Assembly (NCBI GenBank): GCA_001970955.1
Contig: MPUH01000179.1
Location: 1 to 64,000, forward strand
Direction: 5' to 3'
Length of the DNA stretch: 64,000 nucleotides
Source: Stentor coeruleus
Taxonomy: Eukaryota > Ciliophora > Heterotrichea > Heterotrichida > Stentoridae
This document shows, one piece after another, positions 21,972 through 34,151 of this stretch. The notes beneath the pieces are model-generated. The model did not search any database. It was not told where the DNA came from and saw only the letters and a list, made by a program, of their open reading frames with translations. The stretch's first letter is position 1. Each line of letters opens with the position of its first letter. The translations under genes and the position numbers were made by a program.

Positions 21972-24017
21972 CTATAACGAAGACTTATATCGATAAAGCA
22001 AATAATGGAGTCTTGCAGCGCACTCAGCCAACGAAAAGTCACTAAGAACAATCTGTGAATGATTCCAAATATTTATAGGTACCAAAAGTCTTACCCTCGC
22101 AACAAGTTTTTCTATATCAATTCCACTCACAACAACAGTCCCAGGGCCAAAAAGACTTAAAAGTGCTGAAATTGCCGCAGCTGGTTCCTGATTTTTCAAA
22201 TTAGCCACATTTCCTGATGAGAAAAGTTTACCTTCAATAACCACAGCACTTCTTATCCCATCATTATCAATAACAGCAATAAGTGTATGTACTTGTAAAG
22301 CATCATGATTCATAAGAGCAAAAGCATCAATATCACGACAAATAGCCACACATCCAAAGTCTAGAATTTCATTTCGGATTTGTGGGTTTTTTTCAATGAT
22401 TCCGATTTTTTTTACTTTATCGTCGTTGGCTTGACAGTAGGAAGAAATTGTGAGGTTAAGGTCTTGGATTTGAGAAAGAGGGGTAGTTTCAAGAGTTTTT
22501 GAGAAAAATGATAGGGACTCAGAGGATATGAAAATACCGATTTCTGTGTATTGAGAATTAGGTAATACATAACAAAGATCTCCAGCTTCATCTGGGTTCA
22601 GCACTTTAATAGCTTTAGGTTGCTCATCAATCTTTTTCTGTGTGTTTGGTACTAAAACACAAATCCTATAACGTATAGTTTTACCTCTAAACCAAGAAAA
22701 TGAATTATTCCATTCGAATTTATAAAGCCCTGGATTTGCAATAAGTAGACTACCAACAATTGGAGGACTTTCACTACTCACATGTTCTTCTTTAAACAAT
22801 AATTCTTCAATAGTATCCATTCTTGATATTGTGTAGCTGAAATCATACTCTTCACAAGCGAATCCCCAAAACAAAATCGAGTTTTCTACTTCAATTTCAA
22901 CATAATGAGCATATTTTTCCCCAGCATTTACATTACAACACACAGGGTATCCAGCATTTATTTTCAAATTCTTAACATCAACAGCAGGTAAATCGCTTAT
23001 ATTATAATTCTCATCATCAAACAAACTGTCAAGTCCTTCATTTTCTAATCGACCTTTGAAATTCTCTTCAACTTCTTTATCATGCATAATATTATATAAA
23101 AACTCAGCAGCTTTTCTTTTAGGTTCTAATGAGTTACTTGTATTAATAGTCTTGAAATTACCAACAATTAATTCATAAAGATGACTTCTTAAATGTGGGT
23201 ATAAATTCCATAACTTAATTATAATTTTCACTGAAGTCTCATTAATAAACCTATCGCTTTTAAGTAATATTTTCAATAAGTCAATCGACGTATAAAACAC
23301 ATCTTCATATTCATTAAACATGTTCATATAAGAAAGTTTATAAACAATAATAGAATCATTGATTTTAACAGGGAATCTAGTTGGGACTAAGAAAATGTCC
23401 ATAAGCCTTATGACCAACGAGTATATTTCAACTGATTTTTTTGGCTGCAAAGCTTTGACGAAAGGGCTGATTTTTGTTGAAAAATAATAAAACTGATCTT
23501 TTATACTTGGTAAAGAGGAAAAAAGATCAATCATCATATGGACACCTATGTTTGAATTGTTGTCTATTTCTTCTATAGCAATGTTTAGCTCATCTTCAAA
23601 ATTCACATTTTGCTTAGCTTCTAGAAGTTCTTGGACAACTTTACTTTGCTCAGTGTCAAGATAACCTTTTTGTATAGAAAAAACAAGAGCTTCGCGGATT
23701 GCGTTGTTGATTTTTTCAGCTGTATTTGTACCTGCTAAGCTTTCTTTAACCTGTAAAGAGTCATTGCATAAGGTAATTAAAAGGTCAGCTTTGGTTTTAT
23801 CAATGATTTGTAGGTAGTGGATATAAAGTTTTGGTATACGTCCAAAGATGTAGTATCCGAATTTCTGACATATTTTCCTAGTTTGTTTTAGTATTTGGTT
23901 ATCCACTGGATTTTCTATTGTTTCGATTAGCTTCTCAAATTCGTCGATTGATACTGCAGCTTCGAAATGAGTAGGTTTAGCATATACAGATGAGAGAAGG
24001 TAGTGTGCTTCCTCCAT
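21972..24017 (-). CDS. GOLD-domain protein with helical N-terminal half
   Basis: 681 residues in one exon. The first 330 residues are all-helical, resembling HEAT/ARM-type repeats. At about 350-460 there is a clear GOLD fold: NAGEKYAHYVEIEVENSILFW, the acidic YDFSYTI strand, then NPGLYKFEWNNSFSWFRGKTI with the usual PGxYxFxWxNSxS pattern. GOLD domains mediate protein or cargo binding in Golgi and transport proteins. The last 200 residues hold mixed alpha/beta sequence with no family recognised. No signal peptide or membrane segment, so it is cytosolic, as Sec14-GOLD proteins are. Confidence 0.7.
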   Translation of the reverse strand: MEEAHYLLSSVYAKPTHFEAAVSIDEFEKLIETIENPVDNQILKQTRKICQKFGYYIFGRIPKLYIHYLQIIDKTKADLLITLCNDSLQVKESLAGTNTAEKINNAIREALVFSIQKGYLDTEQSKVVQELLEAKQNVNFEDELNIAIEEIDNNSNIGVHMMIDLFSSLPSIKDQFYYFSTKISPFVKALQPKKSVEIYSLVIRLMDIFLVPTRFPVKINDSIIVYKLSYMNMFNEYEDVFYTSIDLLKILLKSDRFINETSVKIIIKLWNLYPHLRSHLYELIVGNFKTINTSNSLEPKRKAAEFLYNIMHDKEVEENFKGRLENEGLDSLFDDENYNISDLPAVDVKNLKINAGYPVCCNVNAGEKYAHYVEIEVENSILFWGFACEEYDFSYTISRMDTIEELLFKEEHVSSESPPIVGSLLIANPGLYKFEWNNSFSWFRGKTIRYRICVLVPNTQKKIDEQPKAIKVLNPDEAGDLCYVLPNSQYTEIGIFISSESLSFFSKTLETTPLSQIQDLNLTISSYCQANDDKVKKIGIIEKNPQIRNEILDFGCVAICRDIDAFALMNHDALQVHTLIAVIDNDGIRSAVVIEGKLFSSGNVANLKNQEPAAAISALLSLFGPGTVVVSGIDIEKLVARVRLLVPINIWNHSQIVLSDFSLAECAARLHYLLYRYKSSL

Positions 24018-25455
24018 TTATAAAACTAGATATTTATGATTAGATTAGATAATTAAGTTTGATATTTTTTACTTTATATCAATTATTAGGAAGTTTGATT
24101 GGAAAATTGTATTATGTGTCCAGGTTTTTTTGTGTAATTATTTTTCTAATAATTTTTTAATATATTTTATTATTTATAGCATGTTATTAGTTTATATGTT
24201 TATTTATTTTTAAATATAGGCTTGTATGATTTGATTTTTTAGATTTTCTATAACTTCTGCTAGTGATATAAGATTCTTTTTATTAGTGTCTTCAATAATT
24301 ATTAAAATCTTCGTTGTTGTAATGTTTTATTTATTATTATATGTAATTATAAAGATCTTGTATGAGTTTAAGAATCTTTAATAAAATATAACTCAAAAAC
24401 CAAATATTTTTTTAAAATATCATGAGCTGAATATCAATTTCCTAGTTTTACTATACTTATCAGTAGTCTTAAATGATCCCTTAATCTCTAAATGTTCAGT
24501 AACACAATGATAATGTTTTGGTATTGCGTAAGAAAAGTCTTGTATCAATATTTCTATATCTTTATTCAGTAGAAAAATGCATAAGTAAAAACTATGGTTA
24601 AATAAAAAATACTTTGTATATATTATAATTAAATTATACATTAAAAAGTGTTACGGAGAGTTATGAATAATCATTGCTGAAATCTGAGATGTTGAAGTTT
24701 ACAAAAAAATCTTACTGAGTTGAGTTGATATAAATTATACCATTGATATGAAAATATATTTTTTTTATTAACCCAACACTTATAATTTTTTCATACTCAT
24801 GAAGTCTGAAGATTGTATAAAACTTATTAATACCAAAACTTAGAATTGTATTTTTTTAGTTTAAGTCAAAGAAAAAATTTCTAATAAGTCAAATAGATTA
24901 TCTAAAACTTTGACTGAGTTTATATTAGATTTACTTATAATCCCTATAATAACACTAAAAAATCATCTTATTTAATATAAGAGCATTAAACTATTACCAA
25001 TATATAGTTTTATATAAAATCACAAAGTCATGCAATATATAAAATAAAACTAATACAAAAAAATCAACATATAATAAAATATTACATAAAAACATAAGTG
25101 GCAAATACACTAATACAAAACATGCAAATTAATAATATCAGCATTTACAACAAGTAAACATAAATTAGCCTAAACCCTATCTTAAAACAAAACAATATTT
25201 CCAATATACATTCTAACACATTTATATACATCAACTAGAATAGTAAACACTAAAAATATATTCCAAAACCAATTCCTACCAATATCATTTAAATCTTTCA
25301 ATAACTCTTTTTAAAATAAGTACTTTTGAATCCTCTATTCAAAATATTTACCATGTAAAAACGCTACACCCAAAGATTATATTCGCATTCTCTTATGATT
25401 TTCACAAATAATATCATTCATCCCATAAGCAAAACCGTTCTAATATAGTTAATAA
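24018..25455. other. Divergent gene-poor stretch
   Basis: About 1.4 kb between two gene starts. The G/T-rich left half belongs to the minus-strand 5' flank and the A/C-rich right half (from about 24960) to the plus-strand gene. A 73-codon minus ORF at 24420-24641 starts with ATG but reads as Tyr/Ile-rich intergenic DNA. No RNA gene seen. Confidence 0.4.
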
Positions 25456-28400
25456 ATGGAATCAATATACAAGGTTTGGTTTGAGATCTATTCCCAAAAA
25501 AATTTCCCATCAAAATCCTCAAACCTAAAAGCTTTCCTGCACATTCTAATCAACCTGGCGATTTTGGCGCAAAATATTCAGTTCTTTTGGTTCCCAAATC
25601 TTAAAATTAAAGATTGGGACAAATATGTATTTTTCTGGGACTCAATCAACATTCCATCTCTAGATGTACTATCTGTAAAATATAGCTTTCTTAAAGAATA
25701 TATAATCGGAGAATTTATATCAATTCTATTACTGCTTATTTTTATAGTCATCTCATTACTTTTACTTTTATTCAATAAAAAAATTCCAGTGATAATTCTT
25801 TCAATCATGAGGATTTTACTCATGGCAATGTGTGATATGTTCTTTATTCCATATTGTTTAACTTTCTTTATTGTATACAAATACTCATCAAAATCAAACA
25901 ATTATGTTGAAGAATATTCTAATTTAGTATCATCAGAATTAGTGTCATTTGGAGGATTTGGGTCGATTTTAAGTATTGTGAGTATTACTATTCTTATGAT
26001 AATGACATGTTTTTATGAAGCTTGTTCTTATGAAGTTAGACATAATACAATAAGTAAAACTTCGGATAATAAAATATACCCAAATACTTCGATTTTGGCC
26101 AAAGCGGTATATTTTATTAATTCTTATATGTTTACAAGTTTCCAATTGACGAATTATGAAGCTTTTTTACTTGTATCTCTTATTATGTATGCGATTGTGG
26201 TTTATTATTCGATATTTTATGTACCGTATTATTCAACTTTTATGAATTTTCTTAAGGCTTATTTACATGCTGACTGCTTTTTTATTTGCTTGTTTTTTTA
26301 TTTGGGTTATAAACTTGATAATGGTGGGATATCGTTTGTTTTAGTCCTAGCTGGGCAGATTGTCTTGGCACCTGTTGTTTATTATGCTATACAGTTTAGG
26401 TTTACTAAAGTACTACCCTTGCTTCAGAGTGTTGATAAAAATTTTGCCTTGTTTGAATTGTCGATAAGGCATAATTTGGAAACTGGGGATCTTGATAAAG
26501 GGTTGATAGTTCATATGAACTTCAACCACGAACTCAAAAAAAACAACTTTAACACCCTAATCCAAGCCTACTACTGCGCTGACAAGCTTAACAACATCCC
26601 CTTAGGCTTAAACAAAATCTCAACCATAAATCACAACGGTCTAAACATCTTCCTCAACTTCCAAGTTTTCAAATGTAAAAAAACTCTCTACGACCTCTGT
26701 TACGAAGATTCAAACACCTTAAGACTCTACAAATATTTCTCCAGTCTTAAAATCACAAAAACCATCGACAAAGATTTTTGTGAAATTTACAACAAATTCC
26801 TTAGTAAAATCCTAGAAAAAAAGCAATCTTTATCATCATTAAAAGTTTTAGTCAACAATCTTGTAATAAAAATGCAAAAAATTAGAAAAATGTATAAATC
26901 AATATTAAATGAATTCCCTAATGCTACTGATGCTAAAGAACTTTATGGAACTTTTTTATTAAATATACTCATAGACCATGATAAAGGACAATATTACCTT
27001 GCCCGAATAACAGAAAGTTCATCAAACAACAACAGAAGAAACTCAGGACGAGGTCTTAGAATGAGTGCTGAAAGATGTTTTGTTATAGTCTCAGCAAACA
27101 AAAAAACATTTGGTTCGATTTTGTTTTACAATAAAAATTTCGTCAACTTCCTTGGATTTTCTCCAGAAATGATTAAAGAACTTAACATGTTTGATATTTT
27201 ACCCCGACCATTAGATTTGACACATAAAAAATTTATAAAGAAATATTTGCTTAATAGTACAGATAATGTGTTGTTTGATATCATACCTTTGTATTTATTA
27301 GATTTTGAAGGGTTTATAGTAGAATGTATGGTAAGTTGTGAATGTGTTAGTTCAAATGATGGGGTTTGTTTTATATATTCTATTGACCCGATAATGTATA
27401 AAAATCGCCAATCAGCATTTATAAACCTAAATGGTTATATTTTAAGTCATACTAAAAACTTTGCCGGGATGTTGGGTGTTAACCAAAAATTCATTGAAGG
27501 GCGTTTTGTTCAAGAGTTTTTTGATACTTTACAAATATCTGAATTTTCTATAAACGAAACTTATTGTATAAGAACTAATGTCAACCTTAGTTTGGTCATG
27601 CAGAACATTTTAACTTTTTTTGTTAAAGAAATAATTTTTCACAATGAAAAGTTTTATGTTTTATACCTAAGCGATAGTGAAAAAGAGTCTAGAAAATGGG
27701 AAATCGATTCTACGTTTTTTTATAAAAGCGAAACTTGTGGCCCAGAAACCACAGGTGAAAGTAAACAAAAAAGCCCAACCAAAAAACGCAAAGTCGAATT
27801 ACTAAATGAAAAAACCCCTGATTCTATATTAGGAAAAGAAGATAAATCTCCAAAAAGTTTGAAACATAGTAGTGCGAGTTCTTCAGTTTCAGTGTTAAAC
27901 CTAAACGAATCTAAAGCTATACAAAAATCAATCAAAGTCCTAAACGTTGCTAAAATCGTCGCATTTATTTCAGTATTTTCTATATAGATTCTTATACTTA
28001 TTATATCAAATATTATTATTTTAGTATATATTTCTCAAGAAGTTAATCATGCTAATTCCCTTACTGCATTAAATGATTTAGGAAATTTAGCTTATTCTAT
28101 ATCTCAAACTATACTAATTGTAAGATCATTTGATAAGGGACTCAGACTTGGTATCAATAATTTTTATACACAAAACAGATTTGAAGATGTAATAAATGAT
28201 TTAAAAACTTTAGAAGAAACTTTGATTAATGATTATGATTATTGGGCTTATTGTCCTGTGTCTAAAATTGTTAAAGAAAATTTGATTAGTTATTGGGAAT
28301 TAGAAAATGCTCCTGTGTTAAAATTCTCGAATTTAAGGGATATTGTTAATATGATAATACATAGAGTAAAGAATAAATAGGCGGAGTTTGTTAATATGAA

Positions 28401-29722
28401 AATATTGAAGAATGAGACTGATTATAATAAAGAGTTGTTTTTTTTGATTGTTAATTGTATGGGAGCGAGTTTTAAGCAAACAGAAAAAGCCTTGGATGGG
28501 TTGAAGATGTGTGAGCTGAATAGGGTTGGGAAGTTAGGGGAAATGAGGACTTATTTGTTGCTTGCAGCAGTTGGAATACTTGGATGCGCTTATGGCTTTT
28601 TAACTTTATATTTCCTGACTATAGATAAACAGCTTAATACAATTTGGGAATACCTGCGGCTAAGGGTTCATAAATCATATTTTGATATTAAACAGAATAT
28701 TAAAGAAAGGCTTATAAACTATCACAACATGCCTGAAATTTCTGATAATGAAATCGATTCGAATTTGTATAAAAGTTCAGTACCTTTGAAATACTGGCAT
28801 TCTTTACGTTTTCTTTTACGGTTTTTACTACTTTTTATTTGTGCTGGTATTTTCTATATCATTATAGCTTTTGTGTTTTATGAGAATATTCGCAGCAATT
28901 TGTATTATAGACCAATATTAATATCAACTATAGTCAAAAGAAAGGTTGAAATGACAGAGATGACATTTTTAACATTAGAAAACGAGATTGTTGATACATC
29001 AATTTCAATAAAAAATTTGTTTCCAAATTTCATATCATTAAAAACTGAAAAAGAAATNTAGACCAATATTAATATCAACTATAGTCAAAAGAAAGGTTGA
29101 AATGACAGAGATGACATTTTTCACATTAGAAAACGAGATTGTTAATACATCAATTTCAATAAAAAATTTGTTTCCAAATTTCATATCATTAAAAACTGAA
29201 AAAGAAATCGTACATGATATTTATGACTCTATAATTGATACCAGAAAAGTGTTTCGTAATGATAAGATTATTAATTTGATGTCGAATCAATTAAAAACTT
29301 ATATATACGAATCTATTAGCAATTCAAGTTCTTTTATGAAATTCGGCACTTATCGAGCTTTAACATATCTTGTTCAAGAAGCTCTTTTTATTTTAGATAA
29401 TAATATCAGTGACCATACGCAAGAACTTGATGACTTTTGCTCAGATGTTATAAATTACAATGATATGGTAAAAATCACATCTGCTATGGCTGACCGGGAT
29501 TCAAAAGAGTTTATAAATTCTAAACTAGATGGGCTTATCTATTTTATATCAACTTGCTGCTTGTTTTTCCTTATCCTTTATGCTGTTTATTACTATCCTT
29601 TATTAAGATCTAAGATTATGCTACTCAAAAGAATGACCAAATTGTTTGTTATTATCCCAAACCCAACTCTTGCGGTTTCGACAAAGATCTCAAATTCTTT
29701 AAATAAAAATAAAATTAATTAG
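25456..29722 (+). CDS. TmcB/PAS-type multi-pass membrane protein, copy 3
   Basis: Exons 25456-27972, 27988-28365 and 28381-29722, with two 15-nt introns in the positions used by the paralogs. Parts: MESIYKVWFEIYSQ start, FFWFP motif, about six membrane helices (residues 85-320), TmcB/TmcC-like helical repeats, a PAS-like domain (about 530-650), a charged linker, then four C-terminal membrane helices. An N at 29058 is flanked by a 150-nt direct duplication (28908-29057 and 29059-29208). Dropping one copy gives a continuous frame of about 1,361 residues, so the break is an assembly join. Roughly 40-50 percent like copies 2 and 4 by eye. Composition changes sharply near 26517. Function unknown; membrane-linked sensing is inference. 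Confidence 0.85.
27973..27987 (+). other. 15-nt intron (gtattttctatatag)
   Basis: Removes an in-frame TAG; joins AFIS to ILILIIS inside a membrane helix. Confidence 0.95.
28366..28380 (+). other. 15-nt intron (gtaaagaataaatag)
   Basis: Removes an in-frame TAG; joins IIHR to AEFVNMKIL. Same position as the intron at 5221-5235. Confidence 0.95.
28908..29208 (+). repeat. 150-nt direct duplication around a single N (assembly join)
   Basis: 28908-29057 and 29059-29208 are nearly identical, differing at two or three bases. The single N at 29058 lies between them. They are overlapping contig ends that were not merged, probably because of allelic or read differences. Confidence 0.92.
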
Positions 29723-31093
29723 TGTAAAATACTTGTAGTTGCTATTTAAGATAACTGTTTTTTTTATATATATTTTTAAATAATATATGAAATGATGTTT
29801 GTATTGGAAATATAGTTTGAATAGAATTAAATATAAATTTTAGTTTTTTTTTATATTGAAATCGTATAATCTTTTATTAAATTACTTAAAATCTAAGCTA
29901 TAGTCCAAAAAGAGATTTTCTGTGTGATTTCTGAAGACCTTGTTATATGGCAGGAATCCAATATGGAACATCTTAAGTCACAGACCTAATCACCTGATTA
30001 AAAAGGCTTAAAACAAAAAATAATAAAAAACACTACAAAAAAACCACAAAAACATAGAGAAGGAATCAAAACTACCACAATAAACCATAAAAGCACAGAA
30101 AAGGAAGCAAAAATAATATTTTTTCTTATAAGCTTTTAAATATTAAAGGATTATTCTAAATATTATTTCACAAAGTCTTGAATAGTAAAGTCTCTCCTTG
30201 TAGCTTTTTAACATAATTACTATAGAGAGCAAGGAGAAAAGGCATCAGTATCGAAATTCCTGTTATAAAATATTCTTCCATTTATATGCAAATAACAATT
30301 CAACAATATTTCTAATAGGACAAAAATAAAAAATAAAAGTAATAATGATGATTAATTCAATAAGATTTACGGTTTGGGTAAGATTTAGGAATTGGTTTAA
30401 AAGTTTTGAATATATTTATAGTTTTTTACTTTAGGTTTGTGTTGTGTAAACAGGAATAAATTGTTTTTTTTTATCTGGAGTTAAGGAAAAAAGGATGAAA
30501 GATTTTGTTGAATTAGAAAATTGATAAAATATGCTTTTGTTTTATAAAATAGGGTTTTAGAGGAAGTTAATATTTTTTCTATATCGATTATAATAAAGTA
30601 TTTAATATGTTGGGTAAATATATATAGGATTCTAATTATAGTTATATACTAATTTGTTAAAAGCATCCAAATATTGCTTTATTATATAATAATATACGAA
30701 ATAAGGTATATGATAAAATTACTTTAAATTCTAAATTAGTAAAAGCGCTTATTTGAAATGGATAACTATAACAGGAAACAATAATACTTATTTTAAAAGT
30801 AATCATAATTGTTTTGTTTTTCAAAAACTAATGATAATAAGGATAATTTTAAAATAGTTTATTTATATTTTATTTATATTTTACTTAAAATCAGAAACAT
30901 AAGTATCACCAATAGATTTACAGGGAGAAATATATTACTATTGTAATTTATACGAATTAAGTCTCTTTCCTTAAAAAATCTGAAATTTTATCGATACCTT
31001 TTCATATAAAAAATTATCTTTAAAGAAATTAAAAATATATACTATTATATTGGCATTCTTCCTTACATCAATTACTAAAAATCCTTAAAATTA
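29723..31093. other. Convergent gene-poor stretch
   Basis: About 1.4 kb between two 3' ends. No ORF, RNA gene or repeat recognised. An A/C-rich patch with repeated cataaaagcacagaaaagg-like and acatagagaaggaatc-like wording lies at about 30000-30115. Confidence 0.4.
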
Positions 31094-31891
31094 TTAATCT
31101 TTAAATGCAACTGTAACTAAATACTCAGAAGTCAGCAAGCGTCCAGAATCAAGTACTTGACTAGCACGATTAATAAATATTTCAATTGATCTAGTATGAG
31201 CTTCAGGGGATACTTTCTTCGCTCTATCAAAAAGTGAGGACCTTTCAATAAGTCTATAAACCTCTTCAGGATTTACAGCAGGAATAAATGCACTTGAATG
31301 AAATGTTAAAACTTTTGAAAAACCTGCTTCTTTAGCCATTTTCCTAACCATCTCATCATTATTCATATCAAAAGGACTATCAGGGCTCTTTGGAACACCA
31401 GCTTCCACCATACTATCTCCAATCATCATGACAAAGTTTCCAGGTCCAGGTATGCCAATTGATGAAAATACAGCAATGCCACCTTTTTGTAACACCCTAA
31501 AAGCTTCTTTTATCATTTTATCGGGATGATCAACAATATGTAAAGACATATTAGCTACATATCTATCAAAAGCGCAATCATCAAAAGGTAGCTCTTCGTT
31601 ATTAGCTAAAAAAAACTCAGAATCCCTTAACCCTCGATTTCTAGCTATTTCTAGCATCCCATCAGAGAAATCACAGGCTGTAATTTTAGCATTTTCTGGT
31701 TTTTTTGAACACATAATCTCAACTCCATTCCCAGGTCCGCATGCAACTTCAAGAATGTTTTTAGCATTTTCTATTCGAATTAAAGGAAGAATCCCGTTGA
31801 ATATTTGAGATGTAATACTTTCCATTGTTTCATAATAAACTTGGCTGAAGTTGTCCCAAAATGCTTTAAGCTGATCTATGCGGCTTGACAT
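31094..31891 (-). CDS. SAM-dependent methyltransferase (class I, methyltransferase-11 type), paralog A
   Basis: 265 residues. Rossmann-type fold: motif I ILEVACGPGNG (residues about 46-56), acidic end of strand 2 in ACDFSDGMLEIAR, motif II area LPFDDCAFDRYVANMSLH, and RVLQKGGIAVFSS at strand 5. This is the ubiquinone/menaquinone methyltransferase-like group; the substrate cannot be told from sequence. The paralog at 35593 runs in the opposite direction, with an MFS and an EF-hand gene between. One exon, ordinary length. Confidence 0.88.
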   Translation of the reverse strand: MSSRIDQLKAFWDNFSQVYYETMESITSQIFNGILPLIRIENAKNILEVACGPGNGVEIMCSKKPENAKITACDFSDGMLEIARNRGLRDSEFFLANNEELPFDDCAFDRYVANMSLHIVDHPDKMIKEAFRVLQKGGIAVFSSIGIPGPGNFVMMIGDSMVEAGVPKSPDSPFDMNNDEMVRKMAKEAGFSKVLTFHSSAFIPAVNPEEVYRLIERSSLFDRAKKVSPEAHTRSIEIFINRASQVLDSGRLLTSEYLVTVAFKD

Positions 31892-32314
31892 TTTTATTAC
31901 TAAAAAAAATCTCCCTGCTTCTAAGAAATTCTTTAAAAAAATAAGGTTTAAAAATCTAATTTCTTGCTTTCTATAACAAATTTTTGTTGGTGTGCATAAT
32001 AATATTATCTTCCCAGTAACTAGAAACTCTTATCATTTTTCCTATCCCTTCACATATTCATAAAGCTAGATGATGAGTTAAAAAGTGTGTTTATTTTTTG
32101 TTATCATTAAACAATAAGTAAATTCTGCAGATTAAAACCTTGAGTCCTAAACACTTATTGACTGAATTAATCAAAGGAAGAGGATTATCAACAGAAAAAT
32201 CATCTAAAAAAAATAAAGTAGTTTATAAGAATCTATAGTGGCTCAAAAAATTCGATTAATAGGAATATTTGTCTTATGAAGATATACATATTTAAACATA
32301 ATTGACTGTTATAA
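31892..32314. promoter_or_regulatory. Divergent intergenic region
   Basis: Between the starts of the methyltransferase and the MFS gene. AT-rich; no specific element recognised. Confidence 0.35.
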
Positions 32315-33577
32315 ATGAAAGATTCTCATAAATACCTAATTGGACTCTTTCTTTTTAGAAGTATTATCGGGACTCAAAACTTTTGGGGGATGCTAAGCCC
32401 ATATGCAACTTCATACTTTTATGAAATAAATTCAAAAGTGACTGGAGAAATAATGTCTCTTGTTATACCAATTTCATATACAACAGAGGCTATTGTAGTA
32501 GTTTTTTCAGCTTATGTTGATCATAAAATCGGGACAAAAATGACTCTGGTCTTAGCAGCGATTTTGCTTTCCAGTTCATTTTTTATCCCTTCTTTTATAA
32601 GAGATCCTTATTGGTTTGTCATATTATTTGGTATAACCAATGGGGCTGCAAGTGGACTTACCTTAATGCCTTCTGTATGGCCGGGATGGGAACATTTTCC
32701 TAATAATAAGGGTCTGATTATGGGTTTGAATGGAATATTTTATACATCAGGAAGTATTTATGGATTTATCATGTCATATATTATCAATCCTAATGATTTT
32801 AAGCCAGTTCTGAAGAATGATATTTATTATTTTGATGAGAAGATCAATTCGGATTTTATTTTTGTTATTAGGTTGTTTTCTGGAGTATTCCTCATCATAG
32901 GTCTAATTGGCGCATTTTTAATAAACCATCCTAAATCATCCTCAACTATCACTTCCCAACAACCAAAAGAACCTGAAGAATCCGCATCCCGAGTTATCAA
33001 AACCTCAGCTTTTTGGATAATAAGTTTGATATTTTTCTTTGGAATTTTTTACCGAATTTTCTTTTTATCAGAATACAAACGTTTAGCTTTAAGTTTTTTC
33101 AGTGATCAAGAACTTACAATTGTAGGCTTTATAGGAACTATAACAGAAATTATAGCCCAAACCATTATCGGTATTTGTTATGATAAATACGACGGTCTAA
33201 TTGTATCTAAAATTTTTTCAAGCCTGGTTTTGATAAATTGCCTTACTTATTATTTTACTACAGAAAACATTATTGCATATACCTTTGCATATTCCTTGTT
33301 AACATTTTCAACAGTTTATATTTTCAATTCAATCGCTACATTGGTTAATCATTTTTTTCCTAAGGATCATAAAATTGGGTTTTCACTTGTGTCTTCAGGA
33401 TTTGTAGCGTCGTCAATTGCTTGTATTATCTTAGAAAAGTTTCTTATTGTTTATATGAGCTTTGAGAGTATTTTAGAATTTTTTTCTATTGTTAATACTG
33501 CTACTTTAGGGCTTTTTTTCATGATAGGATTTCTGTATCAGAGATCTTCGTTAGAGAAAAAATTATTAGATGATTAG
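32315..33577 (+). CDS. Major facilitator superfamily transporter
   Basis: 420 residues with about 12 hydrophobic segments in two halves, split by a hydrophilic loop at about 205-225. The loop between segments 2 and 3 reads AYVDHKIGTKMTLVLAA, corresponding to the MFS motif A (G-x3-D-x-G-x-R) in worn form. NGAASGLTLMPSVWPGWEHFPNNKGLIMG resembles the helix 4-5 region of oxalate:formate antiporter and monocarboxylate-type transporters. Plasma or vacuolar membrane; substrate unknown. One exon. Confidence 0.85.
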   Translation: MKDSHKYLIGLFLFRSIIGTQNFWGMLSPYATSYFYEINSKVTGEIMSLVIPISYTTEAIVVVFSAYVDHKIGTKMTLVLAAILLSSSFFIPSFIRDPYWFVILFGITNGAASGLTLMPSVWPGWEHFPNNKGLIMGLNGIFYTSGSIYGFIMSYIINPNDFKPVLKNDIYYFDEKINSDFIFVIRLFSGVFLIIGLIGAFLINHPKSSSTITSQQPKEPEESASRVIKTSAFWIISLIFFFGIFYRIFFLSEYKRLALSFFSDQELTIVGFIGTITEIIAQTIIGICYDKYDGLIVSKIFSSLVLINCLTYYFTTENIIAYTFAYSLLTFSTVYIFNSIATLVNHFFPKDHKIGFSLVSSGFVASSIACIILEKFLIVYMSFESILEFFSIVNTATLGLFFMIGFLYQRSSLEKKLLDD

Positions 33578-34151
33578 GATTAAAGCAAATAGAGTAATTT
33601 TTTATTATGAATTGAATGGGTTTGGAAAAATTGATGGTTTTATAAATAGTCAAAAGGTGATTTAAATGAATTATTGTATAGGTTTATTTGAAAAAGAATG
33701 GAAACAGGGATTATGAAATGAAAAATAGTTTTAATGAAATTTGCTTAAAAAATATAAAAGTTGTAGAGACAGGTTTGATTATATAAGGGGTTTTAAAAAT
33801 AAAGGTCAATGTTTAGAAGAATTTTATATATGTTGTGAAGAGATATAATGTTTTGCTTATGATTATTTTATAATCATCTAATTTCTGCTATTAATAATAC
33901 TTCTAAAAGACTAGCATAACCATATAATACCATTAAATAAATTTTAAAATTTCTACCAAAAATCTAAATTTAAACACAAATTAGCCATCAATATTTCTCA
34001 ATTTCAAAAGTATTAAAAATCACCACATCCAGTACTAATTCTATAACTTAAACCCATTTATTATAATTTCATAATGATTTTATCATATTATAATAACCTT
34101 TTTATTTATTCCCCATGTTTATATACCACCTAATATCTTTTATTATAAAAA
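33578..34151. other. Intergenic region
   Basis: The left part is G/T-rich 3' flank, the right part (from about 33890) A/C-rich 5' flank. Nothing else recognised. Confidence 0.4.

Noticed and set aside
24420-24641. 73-codon minus ORF
   Set aside because: AT-rich translated composition, no homology recognised and no shared features with coding DNA; kept as intergenic.
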